Below are positions 50,774 to 60,647 of a stretch of DNA of 64,000 nucleotides, in pieces; positions within the stretch are counted from its first letter, which is position 1, and every line of letters starts with the position of its first letter. Source of the stretch: Iodobacter sp025352645 (GTDB taxonomy: Bacteria > Pseudomonadota > Gammaproteobacteria > Burkholderiales > Chitinibacteraceae). The notes under the pieces were generated by a model that made no database searches, was not told where the DNA came from, and saw nothing but the letters and a program-made list of their open reading frames with translations. The translations under genes and the position numbers were made by a program. The stretch is taken from the NCBI RefSeq assembly GCF_033446605.1, contig NZ_JAWQUO010000003.1, positions 1-64,000 of the forward strand, read 5' to 3'.

Positions 50774-52153
50774 ATGAGCCAAGGTAAAATCGTACAAATC
50801 ATTGGCCCGGTCGTCGACGTGGAATTCCCACGCGACAGCCTGCCAAAGGTGTATGACGCGATCACGCTCGACGCAGTCAACCTGACGCTGGAAGTACAGC
50901 AACAGCTCGGCGACGGCGTAGTGCGCGCGATTGCAATGGGTACTACTGACGGCCTGAAGCGCGGCATGTTGGTAAGCGGTACTGGCGCACCGATTACGGT
51001 GCCAGTGGGTAACGCTACACTGGGCCGCATCATGGATGTGCTCGGTAACCCGATTGATGAAGCCGGTGAAGTGAAGAGCGAGCATAAGCGCTCGATTCAC
51101 CAGCTTGCACCAAAGTTTGACGAACTTAGCCAATCTATCGACCTGCTCGAAACAGGGATCAAGGTTATTGACTTGATGTGCCCGTTTGCGAAGGGCGGTA
51201 AGGTTGGTCTGTTCGGCGGCGCGGGTGTGGGCAAGACCGTTAACATGATGGAACTGATCAACAACATCGCTAAGGCACACGCGGGTCTATCCGTGTTTGC
51301 CGGTGTGGGTGAGCGTACCCGTGAAGGGAACGACTTCTACCACGAAATGAAGGACTCTAATGTTCTTGATAAAGTGGCGATGGTTTACGGCCAGATGAAC
51401 GAGCCACCAGGCAACCGTTTGCGCGTAGCGCTGACTGGTTTGACTATGGCCGAGCATTTCCGTGATGAAGGTCGTGACATTCTGTTCTTCGTAGATAACA
51501 TCTACCGCTACACACTGGCCGGTACTGAAGTTTCTGCGCTGCTGGGCCGTATGCCTTCTGCTGTGGGTTATCAACCTACGCTGGCTGAAGAAATGGGTGC
51601 TCTGCAAGAGCGTATTACTTCGACCAAGACAGGTTCGATCACGTCTATTCAGGCTGTTTACGTGCCTGCGGATGACTTGACTGATCCGTCACCAGCAACC
51701 ACCTTTGCTCACTTGGATGCAACCGTTGTTCTTTCGCGTGATATCGCCTCACTGGGTATCTACCCAGCGGTTGATCCACTCGATTCAACCTCGCGTCAGC
51801 TTGATCCACAAGTGGTGGGTGAAGAGCATTACGCGGTTGCGCGTGGTGTGCAGCAAACATTGCAAAAGTACAAAGAACTGCAGGATATTATTGCGATTCT
51901 GGGTATGGATGAATTGTCTCCTGAAGACAAATTGTCGGTATCTCGCGCACGTAAGATCCAACGTTTCTTGTCACAGCCTTTCCATGTGGCCGAAGTGTTT
52001 ACTGGTTCTCCAGGCAAATACGTGCCACTGAAAGAAACCCTCAAGGGCTTCAAGGGCATTCTTAATGGCGATTACGACCATCTTCCAGAGCAAGCCTTCT
52101 ACATGGTAGGCAGCATCGAAGAAGCGGTCGAAAAAGCCAAGACCATGCAATAA
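50774..52153 (+). CDS. atpD: ATP synthase subunit beta
   Basis: The 459-residue catalytic subunit has the P-loop GGAGVGKTVNMMELI and GERTREGNDFYHEM. All catalytic features are intact. ATG at 50774 follows a GGGATTTAGGAAC region after the MITE-like element. Confidence 0.97.
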   Translation: MSQGKIVQIIGPVVDVEFPRDSLPKVYDAITLDAVNLTLEVQQQLGDGVVRAIAMGTTDGLKRGMLVSGTGAPITVPVGNATLGRIMDVLGNPIDEAGEVKSEHKRSIHQLAPKFDELSQSIDLLETGIKVIDLMCPFAKGGKVGLFGGAGVGKTVNMMELINNIAKAHAGLSVFAGVGERTREGNDFYHEMKDSNVLDKVAMVYGQMNEPPGNRLRVALTGLTMAEHFRDEGRDILFFVDNIYRYTLAGTEVSALLGRMPSAVGYQPTLAEEMGALQERITSTKTGSITSIQAVYVPADDLTDPSPATTFAHLDATVVLSRDIASLGIYPAVDPLDSTSRQLDPQVVGEEHYAVARGVQQTLQKYKELQDIIAILGMDELSPEDKLSVSRARKIQRFLSQPFHVAEVFTGSPGKYVPLKETLKGFKGILNGDYDHLPEQAFYMVGSIEEAVEKAKTMQ

Positions 52154-52164
52154 GGATTAGTGCC

Positions 52165-52590
52165 ATGGCAATGACAATGCATGTGGACGTGGTAAGTGCA
52201 GAGCAACTGATCTACTCTGGCGTCGCTGAGTTTATCTCGGCTCCTGCTGAAAAAGGTGAGATTGGTATTCTGCCGCGCCACGCCCCACTACTCACTCGTG
52301 TGAGGCCCGGAGCGGTGCGCATCAAAGTTGCCAATAGCGATGAAGAAGTGATTCTGTATGTTTCGGGCGGCATGTTAGAAGTGCAGCCTCATGTGGTTAC
52401 TGTGTTGGCCGATACGGCTATTCGCGGTAAAGACATCGACGAAGCTAAGGCGCTAGATGCCAAACGCCGCGCCGAAGAAGCATTAAAGAATCACGGTTCA
52501 TCGATGGACTTTGCGATGGCTCAGGCCGAGCTGATAGAAGCCGTGGCGAAACTTGCTGTGGTGGATAAGCTCAAAAAGCGTGGTCACTAA
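52165..52590 (+). CDS. atpC: ATP synthase subunit epsilon
   Basis: The 141-residue protein has the N-terminal beta-sandwich with FISAPAEKGEIGILPRHAPL and a C-terminal helical pair. It inhibits F1 and links gamma to the c-ring. It is the last atp gene and is followed by a terminator. Confidence 0.95.
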   Translation: MAMTMHVDVVSAEQLIYSGVAEFISAPAEKGEIGILPRHAPLLTRVRPGAVRIKVANSDEEVILYVSGGMLEVQPHVVTVLADTAIRGKDIDEAKALDAKRRAEEALKNHGSSMDFAMAQAELIEAVAKLAVVDKLKKRGH

Positions 52591-52619
52591 GCTTTAGTGG
52601 TGAAGTATTTGCAGTAAAT

Positions 52620-52647
52620 AAAAAGGCAGCCTCGGCTGCCTTTTTAT
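52620..52647 (+). terminator. Terminator of the atp operon
   Basis: AAAAGGCAGC-CTCG-GCTGCCTTTTT is a perfect stem with flanking A and T runs, able to work from both directions. Confidence 0.92.
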
Positions 52648-52674
52648 TTGTCTGTAAAACCCACATAAAGTGCT

Positions 52675-52902
52675 TTATGCGAGTTGTAAATCTTCTTCTG
52701 GATGCTCCATGGTCACATCACGCTCGGTAGCGCGGCGTGCAATCCAGCGAACTTTAACAATTTGCCCGCGCTTGCCAAGCGGAACAAAGGTATCGATAAC
52801 CTCGCCTTTACGGCGGTCAAGCTGACGCGCCATGCTGGGAAGCATGTAAGCCAGCTGATCCGCACGGATCTGGACAATTTTTTGCACTTTAAAAGACGGC
52901 AT
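52675..52902 (-). CDS. Small hypothetical protein
   Basis: This 75-residue basic protein (MPSFKVQKIVQIRADQLAYM...) has no signal peptide, membrane helix or motif I recognise. It lies convergent to atpC beyond the terminator. The ribosome site is weak, and an antisense frame of similar length exists, so reality of the gene is moderate. Confidence 0.5.
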   Translation of the reverse strand: MPSFKVQKIVQIRADQLAYMLPSMARQLDRRKGEVIDTFVPLGKRGQIVKVRWIARRATERDVTMEHPEEDLQLA

Positions 52903-53057
52903 GGTGGCTAATCATACAAAGACTCAGAATTGAATCATAGAGCATCATTTATGACGGGTCAAAACCCGCCTCCCTTATTGCGCTCACCATTTGCTGGGGC
53001 GGCCGATAGTGTTTGGCAGGCAAGTAAATGAATGCTGTGGAAAAAATAGGTCATCCA

Positions 53058-54566
53058 TTATTTTGCCACCTTAAAAAATGCCAACTGAGTTTGTACTTGC
53101 AGAGCTTGTTCTGCGAGTTGCTCGGCGGTGGCAGATAGCTGTTCTGATGCAGCTGCATTCATTTCTATGCTTTGTGATACTTGAGCAATATTTTGGCTAA
53201 TGAGTTCAAGCTCTTGGCTTTGTTCGTGGCTATTTGCGGCTATTTCTTGGACTAAGTCGGCTGTTTTTCTAATGTTAGGCTCAATTTTATTCAGTTGCTC
53301 GCTAGCGGTTTCCGCAAGCTGCACGCTGCTATGGGATAACTCACCAATCACTTGGGCAGCGGTTTGGCAACGCTCAGCCAACTTTCTGACTTCCGCAGCA
53401 ACCACCGCGAAGCTTTTACCATTCTGGCCTGCCCGTGCGGCTTCAATGGCGGCATTTAAGGCTAGTAAGTTGGTTTGGTAGGCAATATCGTCAATAATTT
53501 TAATTTCTTTGGCAATGCTTAGCATCGCTAAGTTGGTTTCTTGTACTGATTCACGGCTACTACGTGCATCTAAAGTAGATTGGCGGGTCATGGTGTCGGT
53601 GATATGAGCCGTGTGGGTATTTTGGCTGGTGCTTATATTGAGATTATCAATGGATATGCTGCTTTCTCTGAGGATATTGGCATTGATACTGGTGTTTTGG
53701 CAGAGTAGCTGTGCCGCACTTGAAACTTCTGCAGACGATGTTGAGGTGGCTTCTGTGGCATTTCTGAGCTGGATAACGATAGCATTCAGTTTTTCTACCA
53801 TTTGGCGCATGGCAAATAGCAGGCTATTTTGATCGTTAGCCCGCACTATTACTTGTAAGCTAAGATCGCCTGCGGCGACTTGCTGGGCTACTTTAGCCGC
53901 GTATGCAGGCTCGCCACCTAGCTGTTTGAGGATTTGTTGTGTACATATCCATACGGCGGCAAGGCTGATTAAAAACCCACAGACAGCGGCAATAACGACG
54001 GTCCAAAAAGTATTTTTACCCCGCGCATCAATCTGCTGGCGCGCAATGGCGATATCGTTTTCTTCTAATTTTACTAGTTGATTGAGATGGCTCATGGCGG
54101 CTTTATATGCAGTGTAGGCATCGCCGTTGATGAGTGCATAGGCTTCGGTGGGCATTCCTTGCCGAGTCAGCTTAAAAGCTTCTTTATCTATTTTTTCAAA
54201 TTGTAGTAATTGCTTGCGTGCATTATCGATCAATGCTTTTCGGCTGCTTACGCTTTCTATTGCATATAATTTTTCTAAAGCGTTGCGCCCTTTATCTAAG
54301 TTCGTTTGAAATTGCTTTTCGGCGGTCGCTTCCATTTGCGTCGACCAAGCGTGGATTTGGTTGCGATCATCGGTAGTCGTGCTCGTGATGAAAAATGCAG
54401 CTTGGTTGGCAAGAAAGACTCTGCGGGCATTTTCGTCTAAAGCCGTAGAGGCAAGGCTGCTGATGGATGCAATGGCGTGTAGAGCAAGTAGCACAATCGC
54501 AAAAGTGACCAGTGTTAGCAAGCCTGCCGGCAGCATGATTTTCCAGATGATTTTCAGATCTTGCAT
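53058..54566 (-). CDS. Methyl-accepting chemotaxis protein
   Basis: The 502-residue chemoreceptor has a membrane helix at about 10-32, a periplasmic four-helix sensor (about 35-185), a second membrane helix near 190-210, a HAMP-like linker and the signalling tip AYQTNLLALNAAIEAARAG. The tip binds CheA/CheW. The ligand is unknown. No che genes are nearby, so it is an orphan receptor. Confidence 0.93.
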   Translation of the reverse strand: MQDLKIIWKIMLPAGLLTLVTFAIVLLALHAIASISSLASTALDENARRVFLANQAAFFITSTTTDDRNQIHAWSTQMEATAEKQFQTNLDKGRNALEKLYAIESVSSRKALIDNARKQLLQFEKIDKEAFKLTRQGMPTEAYALINGDAYTAYKAAMSHLNQLVKLEENDIAIARQQIDARGKNTFWTVVIAAVCGFLISLAAVWICTQQILKQLGGEPAYAAKVAQQVAAGDLSLQVIVRANDQNSLLFAMRQMVEKLNAIVIQLRNATEATSTSSAEVSSAAQLLCQNTSINANILRESSISIDNLNISTSQNTHTAHITDTMTRQSTLDARSSRESVQETNLAMLSIAKEIKIIDDIAYQTNLLALNAAIEAARAGQNGKSFAVVAAEVRKLAERCQTAAQVIGELSHSSVQLAETASEQLNKIEPNIRKTADLVQEIAANSHEQSQELELISQNIAQVSQSIEMNAAASEQLSATAEQLAEQALQVQTQLAFFKVAK

Positions 54567-54732
54567 ATCGGAGCTCCCTTGCTTTCACCTACATATATAT
54601 TAGCTGGCGTCTGGCTGAGCTGCTGTTTTACCTGCAGGTACTTTTTCCGTAGCCTAGGCTAGGGTTCAACGCAATTGCATATCTTGCTCACGCTGGCATG
54701 ATAAGTATTCTTACTTATAAGAGAGTCGTGGA

Positions 54733-56217
54733 ATGAAAACTGCCTATCAAGCTGTGCTGGCCACTTTTACCCGTATTTATCGCTATGAACATTTAGGCTC
54801 TTTGGCTGCTTGGGATCAGGCCGCTATGATGCCATCTAAAGGTAATGATGCACGCGGTGCGGCGATGGCAGAGTTGGATGTATTGATTCACCACACACTT
54901 ACGTCATCTGAGTTGGCCGCGAATATTGCAGGGGCCGAGCAAGAAAATTTAGATGAGGCCGAGCAAGCCAGCTTGCGCGAAATTAAACGCCAGTGGAAAA
55001 CGGCAAATCTATTGCCAGCTGCCTTAGTTGAAGCCAAAACCTTGCTGGGGTCTCATTGCTCGCACGAATGGCGCACTCAGCGGCAAGGAAACGACTGGGC
55101 AGGATTTTTAGCTAATTTCCGTGAAGTAGTGCGTTTATCACGTGAAGAGGCGCAGCTATTAGCTCAGACTTCGGGTTTATCGCCGTATGAGTCTTTATTG
55201 AATAAGTATGAACCAGGCATGAGCTGTGCGGAGCTTGATCGTATTTTTGGCGATGTAAAAAGCTGGTTGCCAGGACTGATTCGCCAAGCGATGGAGCGGC
55301 AAGGAAATAAAGTGCTTCTTGCCGCAACAGGCCCGTTTGCCATTGAAAAACAGCGGGCACTGGGTTTGGAAGTAATGGCCTTGCTGGGCTTTGATTTTGA
55401 GGCGGGCCGCCTAGATGTATCGCATCACCCCTTTTGCGGCGGTGTGCCTGAGGATGTACGCATCACCACCCGCTATACCGAAGTCGATTTTATGCAGAGC
55501 ATGATGGGCATCGTGCATGAGACTGGCCATGCCCGTTATGAGCAGAATCTGCCACGAGAAAACGTGGTTTTACCCGTAGGCCGAGCGCGTTCTATGGGGA
55601 TACACGAAAGCCAGAGTCTATCTTTTGAAATGCAATTGGGTAGGAACCCAGCATTTTTAGAGCTGATTAGCCCGCTAGTCAAAAAGTATTTAGGTGATCA
55701 AGCTGCGTTTGAGCCAGCTAATCTAGCAGCGATGTATACCCGAGTTAGGCCAGATTTTATTCGCGTAGATGCCGATGAGCTGACTTACCCAGCGCACATT
55801 ATTTTACGTTACGAAATTGAGCGTGCACTGATTGATGGCGAGATCGAAGCCGACGATGTGCCTGCATTATGGGATGAGAAAATGCAGGCCTATCTGGGTG
55901 TAGACACCAAGGGCAATTTTAAAAATGGCTGCATGCAAGATATCCACTGGACTGACGGTGCATTTGGTTATTTTCCAAGCTATACGCTGGGCGCGATGTA
56001 TGCCGCGCAATACTTTGCCAGCATTCGTAAGCTGCACCCAGATTTGGACCAGCAAATTGCTGCAGGTAATCTTGAGCCGATTTTTAGCTGGCTAAACGCC
56101 AATATCTGGAGCCAAGCTAGCCAGTGGGAAACCGATGAATTAGTGCGCCGCGCAACGGGTGAAGTGCTGAACCCTGCGCATTTCCGTGCGCATTTAGAAG
56201 CGCGTTATTTGGGTTGA
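54733..56217 (+). CDS. M32-family metallocarboxypeptidase
   Basis: The 494-residue protein has the zinc site HETGH at residues 262-266 (IVHETGHARYEQ) and family motifs SLAAWDQAAMMPSKG and HPFCGG. It removes C-terminal residues from peptides in the cytoplasm. Length is normal for the Taq carboxypeptidase family. Confidence 0.93.
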   Translation: MKTAYQAVLATFTRIYRYEHLGSLAAWDQAAMMPSKGNDARGAAMAELDVLIHHTLTSSELAANIAGAEQENLDEAEQASLREIKRQWKTANLLPAALVEAKTLLGSHCSHEWRTQRQGNDWAGFLANFREVVRLSREEAQLLAQTSGLSPYESLLNKYEPGMSCAELDRIFGDVKSWLPGLIRQAMERQGNKVLLAATGPFAIEKQRALGLEVMALLGFDFEAGRLDVSHHPFCGGVPEDVRITTRYTEVDFMQSMMGIVHETGHARYEQNLPRENVVLPVGRARSMGIHESQSLSFEMQLGRNPAFLELISPLVKKYLGDQAAFEPANLAAMYTRVRPDFIRVDADELTYPAHIILRYEIERALIDGEIEADDVPALWDEKMQAYLGVDTKGNFKNGCMQDIHWTDGAFGYFPSYTLGAMYAAQYFASIRKLHPDLDQQIAAGNLEPIFSWLNANIWSQASQWETDELVRRATGEVLNPAHFRAHLEARYLG

Positions 56218-56322
56218 GTTCATGAATGAGCGGGCACGGCGCATGCCTTGCCCCTTTTACCTATCAGCTTGTAACGCAAAAACAGGTAAAATACTGTCTT
56301 TTAGCATGCTGGAACTTGTCCC

Positions 56323-57690
56323 ATGGCTGACTTACTTGATGTTGTTGTGCTTGCTGCCGGTCAGGGCAAGCGTATGTATTCCAAAATGCCTAAGGTTTTA
56401 CATCGTCTTGCTGGCAAGCCTTTACTTGGCCATGTGCTGGATACGGCAAGGCAATTGCAGCCGACTAAGCTGGTGGTGGTTTATGGCCACGGCGGTCAGC
56501 AGGTGCAAGAAGAGCTACTCAGTAGCAGCGATCTAGCTTGGGCGCATCAGGCCGAGCAGCTAGGAACGGGCCATGCCTTAGCGCAGGCCATGCCGCATTT
56601 GCAAAGTGAAACCACGCTGATGTTGTACGGTGATGTGCCTTTAACACGGCTAGCCACGCTGCAAGCGCTGCTTGAAGCCAGCATTGGCGGTAAGTTAGGG
56701 ATTCTGACGGATATTCTGGATGATGCGAGCGGCTATGGCCGGATTGTGCGAGATGCTGCCGCTAAGGTCACTTGCATTGTGGAGCAAAAAGACACCACGC
56801 CAGAGCAGGCCGCTATTAAAGAAATGAATACCGGTATTTTGGCGCTGCCAACGGCCAAGCTGGCTGGCTGGCTGGCTGAGCTAAAAAATGACAATGCCCA
56901 GGGCGAATATTACGCTACCGACTTGATTGCTCTGGCCGTGCGTGACGGTATTGAAATTGCTACCGTACACCCACAGGATCATTGGGAAGCCGAAGGCATT
57001 AATAATAAGGTGCAGCTGGCGCAGCTGGAGTGCATTTATCAGCGGGAAATAGCACAAAGTTTAATGCTGGCAGGGGTGAGCCTAGCTGATCCGCATCGAA
57101 TTGATGTACGCGGCACGCTACGTCATGGCATGGATGTGATTATTGATGTGAACTGTGTGTTTGAAGGCGAAGTGATTCTGGGCGAAAACGTTAGAATTGG
57201 CGCGAATTGTGTATTAAAGAATGTAACGATTAACGATGACACCATTATCCATCCATTCAGCCATCTAGAAGACGCCATCGTGGGCAAGGGCAACCTGATC
57301 GGCCCATTTGCCCGCCTACGCCCAGGCGCGGAGCTGGCCGATGATGTGCATATCGGCAATTTTGTAGAAATCAAAAAAGCCACTATAGGTAAAGGCTCTA
57401 AAGTAAATCATCTCAGCTATATCGGCGACACCACCATGGGTAGCAAGGTGAATGTAGGTGCAGGCACGATTACGGCGAATTACGACGGCGTAAATAAATT
57501 TCGCACTGTGATTGAAGACGAAGTGCGCATCGGCTCAAACAATGTATTGGTTGCCCCAGTTACCATTGGCGAGGGCGCAACCACCGGTGCAGGTTCGGTG
57601 ATAGGCAAAAATGCTCCTGCCGGCGAGTTAACCGTGGCTCGTGCTAGGCAAGTGACGCTTTATGGCTGGAAAAGGCCCACAAAGCTGTAA
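56323..57690 (+). CDS. glmU: Bifunctional GlcNAc-1-P uridyltransferase / glucosamine-1-P acetyltransferase
   Basis: GlmU makes UDP-GlcNAc for peptidoglycan and LPS. The N-terminal pyrophosphorylase has VLAAGQGKRMYSKMPKVLH and the C-terminal half is a left-handed beta-helix of hexapeptide repeats (about 250-440) with KKATIGKGSKVNHLSYIGD. Length 455 is standard. Confidence 0.96.
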   Translation: MADLLDVVVLAAGQGKRMYSKMPKVLHRLAGKPLLGHVLDTARQLQPTKLVVVYGHGGQQVQEELLSSSDLAWAHQAEQLGTGHALAQAMPHLQSETTLMLYGDVPLTRLATLQALLEASIGGKLGILTDILDDASGYGRIVRDAAAKVTCIVEQKDTTPEQAAIKEMNTGILALPTAKLAGWLAELKNDNAQGEYYATDLIALAVRDGIEIATVHPQDHWEAEGINNKVQLAQLECIYQREIAQSLMLAGVSLADPHRIDVRGTLRHGMDVIIDVNCVFEGEVILGENVRIGANCVLKNVTINDDTIIHPFSHLEDAIVGKGNLIGPFARLRPGAELADDVHIGNFVEIKKATIGKGSKVNHLSYIGDTTMGSKVNVGAGTITANYDGVNKFRTVIEDEVRIGSNNVLVAPVTIGEGATTGAGSVIGKNAPAGELTVARARQVTLYGWKRPTKL

Positions 57691-57724
57691 GGGCCACGGC
57701 CTGCCGTGCCCTCACAGCTTGCTA

Positions 57725-57790
57725 GGGTGGGCAAGCTGCCCACTCGGCCATTCGCATGGTGGGTTACGGCGAAAAACCGCCTAACCCACC
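57725..57790. terminator. Two palindromic hairpins after glmU
   Basis: GGGTGGGCA-AGC-TGCCCACT (57725-57744) resembles the hairpin after waaA. A second stem, GGTGGGTTA (57758-57766) with TAACCCACC (57782-57790), encloses GGCG/CGCC and an A-rich loop. They sit between convergent genes and can end transcription from both sides. Confidence 0.65.
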
Positions 57791-58132
57791 CTACATATCT
57801 TGTTTGTGAAATTTGTGCATGACACGGTGGGCAATAGGGGCGAGCAGGCTGCCGATTGTTGCTACAAACACCAGCCCTGAATACATTGCATAGAGGCCTA
57901 CAAACAACTTGCCTGTATTGCTAAGTGGCGGGGTGAGTGGCCCCATACCTCCTAGCATCATCGCGCCGTTTACAAAGCCATCGTGCCAGTTATGCTGTTC
58001 AAAATACATATGCCCCGCTGCACCTAAGAGCAGTGAAAATAAGATCAAGCCCAGTGCCCCCAAAAAATGCAATAGCAACCGAGTTCGAAATTGTGCCCAA
58101 GGGAGCAGGGGATGATGTTTGGATTCGTACAT
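57791..58132 (-). CDS. Two-helix membrane protein resembling a degenerate ion-channel pore
   Basis: This 113-residue protein has two membrane helices (about 18-42 and 77-98) with a short loop between them reading GGMGPLTPPLSNTGKLFVGL. This resembles the potassium-channel pore layout TVGYGDxTP...GK, but the filter itself (TVGYG) is not kept. It may be a related non-K+ channel or simply a small membrane protein. Function unknown; the resemblance is by eye. Confidence 0.65.
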   Translation of the reverse strand: MYESKHHPLLPWAQFRTRLLLHFLGALGLILFSLLLGAAGHMYFEQHNWHDGFVNGAMMLGGMGPLTPPLSNTGKLFVGLYAMYSGLVFVATIGSLLAPIAHRVMHKFHKQDM

Positions 58133-58207
58133 GGATCTAGCCTGTTGGGTGAGTATTGTTAGGTGGGAATCCTATGTGCGCTAATCAAATATTCTGTGAT
58201 GAATCAG

Positions 58208-58320
58208 TGGGTTAAATCTTAAATCACTTAGAACGCAGAGGCACAGCGTTTCACAGAGAAAGCAAAGCTGTCTTTTGAGCATTTCTTTGTGCTTTCTTTT
58301 TTCTTCGTGATTCAAGGTTT
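58208..58320. repeat. CCACGGAG palindromic repeat, copy E (degraded)
   Basis: The left arm GCAGAGGCACAGCGTTTCAC and the right arm ending TTCGTGATTCAAGGTTT are diverged versions of the repeat. The gap between the pore-like gene and the pseudouridine synthase (278 bp) contains nothing else that I can identify. Confidence 0.65.
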
Positions 58321-58410
58321 ATCACCATCTCATACACAACTGAGCTTCCCTGTGACCTTAGTTGATTAAGCCCCTTGTCCACACATTGAGCTGTAATGAC
58401 TCATCAGACT

Positions 58411-59319
58411 TTATTCTGGCCAACTCAGTTCCCTTGGGCTTTCAAAACGTCGATTTTCACCAGTAAATGGGTCAACAAACTCAATGGATCGGGCCAGTAA
58501 TTGCAAGGGGCGGCTGAAGTCATCGCCTTTTTCGGGCAGTAATTCTGGATACCAAGGATCATTTAAAATCGGCACGCCCAAGGCACTTAAATGGGTGCGT
58601 AGCTGGTGCTTTTTGCCGGTGTGCGGCTTGAGGCGATAACGCGCCCAGCTGCCCCTTACCTCGATGAGCTCGATATAGGTTTCGCTATTTGGCTCGCCTT
58701 CGGCTTCTTCCATGGTGAACATGCCCGCTTGCTCTTGCATAAAGCTGCGGTGCACACGGGGTAGTTCTAAATCGGCGCGGTAGGGCGCGATGGCTTCGTA
58801 TTCTTTTGCCACATTCCGCTCAGAAAACAGTGCGTGGTAGCCAGCACGGCAGGCTGGGTCTAGGCTAAACAGCATAATCCCTGCGGTTTCTCTATCTAAG
58901 CGATGAATTGGCGCAATGTCGGGCGCGCCTAGTGACTTACGTAATCGGGTGAGTAGCGTTTCTTGTAAATATCGTCCCGCCGGAATACAGGCTAAAAAGT
59001 GCGGCTTATCCGCCACCAGCAAGCGCTCATCCTGATACAAAATATGTTCAGCAAATGGCACTGGTGTTTCTTCCGGCACTTCGCGGTAATACCAGATCCG
59101 CCCATTAGGCTGGTAAGCGCTGGCTACATTTAACACTTCGCCCTGATGATCGACAATCTCGCCACGCTCTAAACGCCCGCGCAAAATCTCGGCAGACATA
59201 TGCGGAAAACGGGTGATTAAAAACGTCAGCAGATCAGGCCATTGCCCAGCGGGTAGCTGCAAAAAACTCGGAGCAATGCCATCGCGATGCGGTAGGGGGG
59301 AGGTACGGCGTTTACTCAT
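58411..59319 (-). CDS. RluA-family pseudouridine synthase
   Basis: The protein (302 residues) has the catalytic motif IHRLDRETAGIMLFS and PHTGKKHQLRTHLSALGVPI. It isomerises uridine in rRNA or tRNA; the exact target is not clear. I chose ATG at 59319; a TTG at 59340 would add seven residues. Confidence 0.9.
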   Translation of the reverse strand: MSKRRTSPLPHRDGIAPSFLQLPAGQWPDLLTFLITRFPHMSAEILRGRLERGEIVDHQGEVLNVASAYQPNGRIWYYREVPEETPVPFAEHILYQDERLLVADKPHFLACIPAGRYLQETLLTRLRKSLGAPDIAPIHRLDRETAGIMLFSLDPACRAGYHALFSERNVAKEYEAIAPYRADLELPRVHRSFMQEQAGMFTMEEAEGEPNSETYIELIEVRGSWARYRLKPHTGKKHQLRTHLSALGVPILNDPWYPELLPEKGDDFSRPLQLLARSIEFVDPFTGENRRFESPRELSWPE

Positions 59320-59416
59320 GAGCGGGGCAATCAAAGGCAAAGGAGCTGCAGTTTACGGGGCGGGGGCGGGGAAAGGAACCTTAGCATTGCCTAGAGGAGG
59401 AGTTACGCTCGTGCAG

Positions 59417-59471
59417 AAACCCAAATCTTGAACCACAGAGAGCACGGAGGACACAGAGTTACACAGAGAAG
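59417..59471. repeat. CCACGGAG repeat copy F, left arm
   Basis: AAACCCAAATCTTGAACCAC begins this arm, which ends TTACACAGAGAA. Its partner arm is at 60648-60705, on the other side of the IS element. Confidence 0.8.
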
Positions 59472-59526
59472 GCTAAGCATAAGGATCTGTACAACTTTAA
59501 GCATCGTTTCAGCTTTAGCCTCCCCC

Positions 59527-59534
59527 TTAGTAAA
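59527..59534. repeat. IS target-site duplication, left copy
   Basis: TTAGTAAA directly precedes the left end of the IS and is repeated exactly at 60579-60586. An 8-bp duplication is typical of the IS1595 family. Confidence 0.92.
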
Positions 59535-60578
59535 GGCTCTGTCTGCGTTAACAGTTGAAATACGTTCTTCTCGCTATACTGAAATATAGGTCGCAAGGAG
59601 AAAGCATCATGAAATCTTCTGTATTTCACGAATGGATGAAATCTTTGCCGCAATTGAGTCGCGTGCAGCGGATTCATCTACTCGAAGCGGTCAATTTATC
59701 GATCAACCAAGATGAGATCGCTTCCAGTCTTGAAGAGAACAACATACCGCAGTGCAATCGCTGCGGCGGCTCACACTATTACCGCTGGGGGAAGCAAGCG
59801 GGATTGCAGCGTTATCGTTGCCGTGATTGCCGACATACCTACACCGTTTTATCCGGCACGCCGCTGGCACGACTGCGACACAAAGACCAATGGCTGCAAT
59901 ACAGCAAAGCCTTGATTCAGGGGCTAACTGTTCGTGCCGCAGCCACTGAATGTGGGGTACACAAAAACACGAGCTTCCGTTGGCGGCACCGTTTTTTGAC
60001 TCTCCCTTCGCGCCTTAAACCCCGATTATTACAAGGTATCGTTGAGGCTGATGAGACCTATTTTCCTTTGTCTTTCAAGGGTTCACGCCATCTGCCACGT
60101 CCCGTACATCGGCGCGGGCATGCGCTCCGAAAAAAAGGTACGGGCAAAGATCAAGTCCCCGTTTTGGTGTTACGCAATCTGCAAGGCGCTACCACCGATT
60201 TTAAATTACTCGTTGCGAATACGAAGAGTATCGAGTCGGTACTGTCTGCTGTTCTGGCTCCTGATGTCATGCTGTGCAGTGATGGCGCGGCGGCCTATCG
60301 TTTGGCAACAGCACACTTAGGCCTCAGCCACTGTGCCGTGAATCTCAGCCAAGGCATCCGTGTTCGAGGGGCTTATCATGTGCAAAATGTGAATGCATAT
60401 GATAGTCGACTCAAAAATTGGATGACTCGTTTTCATGGCGTAGCCACCAAATACTTAGAAAGCTATTTAGGCTGGCGGCGATGGTTAGACCGTGCAGGCA
60501 AAAATATCACAGCAAAATCAGGGATTGAGCAGGCGATAGGAAAAAATATCCTTTTCAACTATTAATGCAGACAGAGCC
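59535..60578 (+). mobile_element. Complete IS1595-family insertion sequence
   Basis: The 1,044-bp element has terminal inverted repeats GGCTCTGTCTGCGTTAA at the left and the matching complement (GGCTCTGTCTGCATTAA) at the right, extending to AGTTGAAA. One transposase gene fills it, and perfect 8-bp target duplications flank it. It therefore looks intact and moved fairly recently. Confidence 0.95.
59609..60565 (+). CDS. IS1595-family transposase
   Basis: The 318-residue protein has a zinc ribbon (Cys49, Cys52, Cys71, Cys74) and the ISXO2-like DDE-type domain with Asp148 (EADETYF), Asp225 (CSDGAAAY), Asn260 and Glu284 as likely catalytic residues. ATG at 59609 is preceded by AAGGAG. No frameshift or stop is seen, so the enzyme should be active. 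Confidence 0.94.
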   Translation: MKSSVFHEWMKSLPQLSRVQRIHLLEAVNLSINQDEIASSLEENNIPQCNRCGGSHYYRWGKQAGLQRYRCRDCRHTYTVLSGTPLARLRHKDQWLQYSKALIQGLTVRAAATECGVHKNTSFRWRHRFLTLPSRLKPRLLQGIVEADETYFPLSFKGSRHLPRPVHRRGHALRKKGTGKDQVPVLVLRNLQGATTDFKLLVANTKSIESVLSAVLAPDVMLCSDGAAAYRLATAHLGLSHCAVNLSQGIRVRGAYHVQNVNAYDSRLKNWMTRFHGVATKYLESYLGWRRWLDRAGKNITAKSGIEQAIGKNILFNY

Positions 60579-60586
60579 TTAGTAAA
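60579..60586. repeat. IS target-site duplication, right copy
   Basis: TTAGTAAA follows the right end of the IS and matches 59527-59534 exactly. Confidence 0.92.
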
Positions 60587-60647
60587 AGGGGGATTGAGGG
60601 GGATTTGCCTTTGAATTGGCTGGGTACAATTTTATAAATAAACCTCA

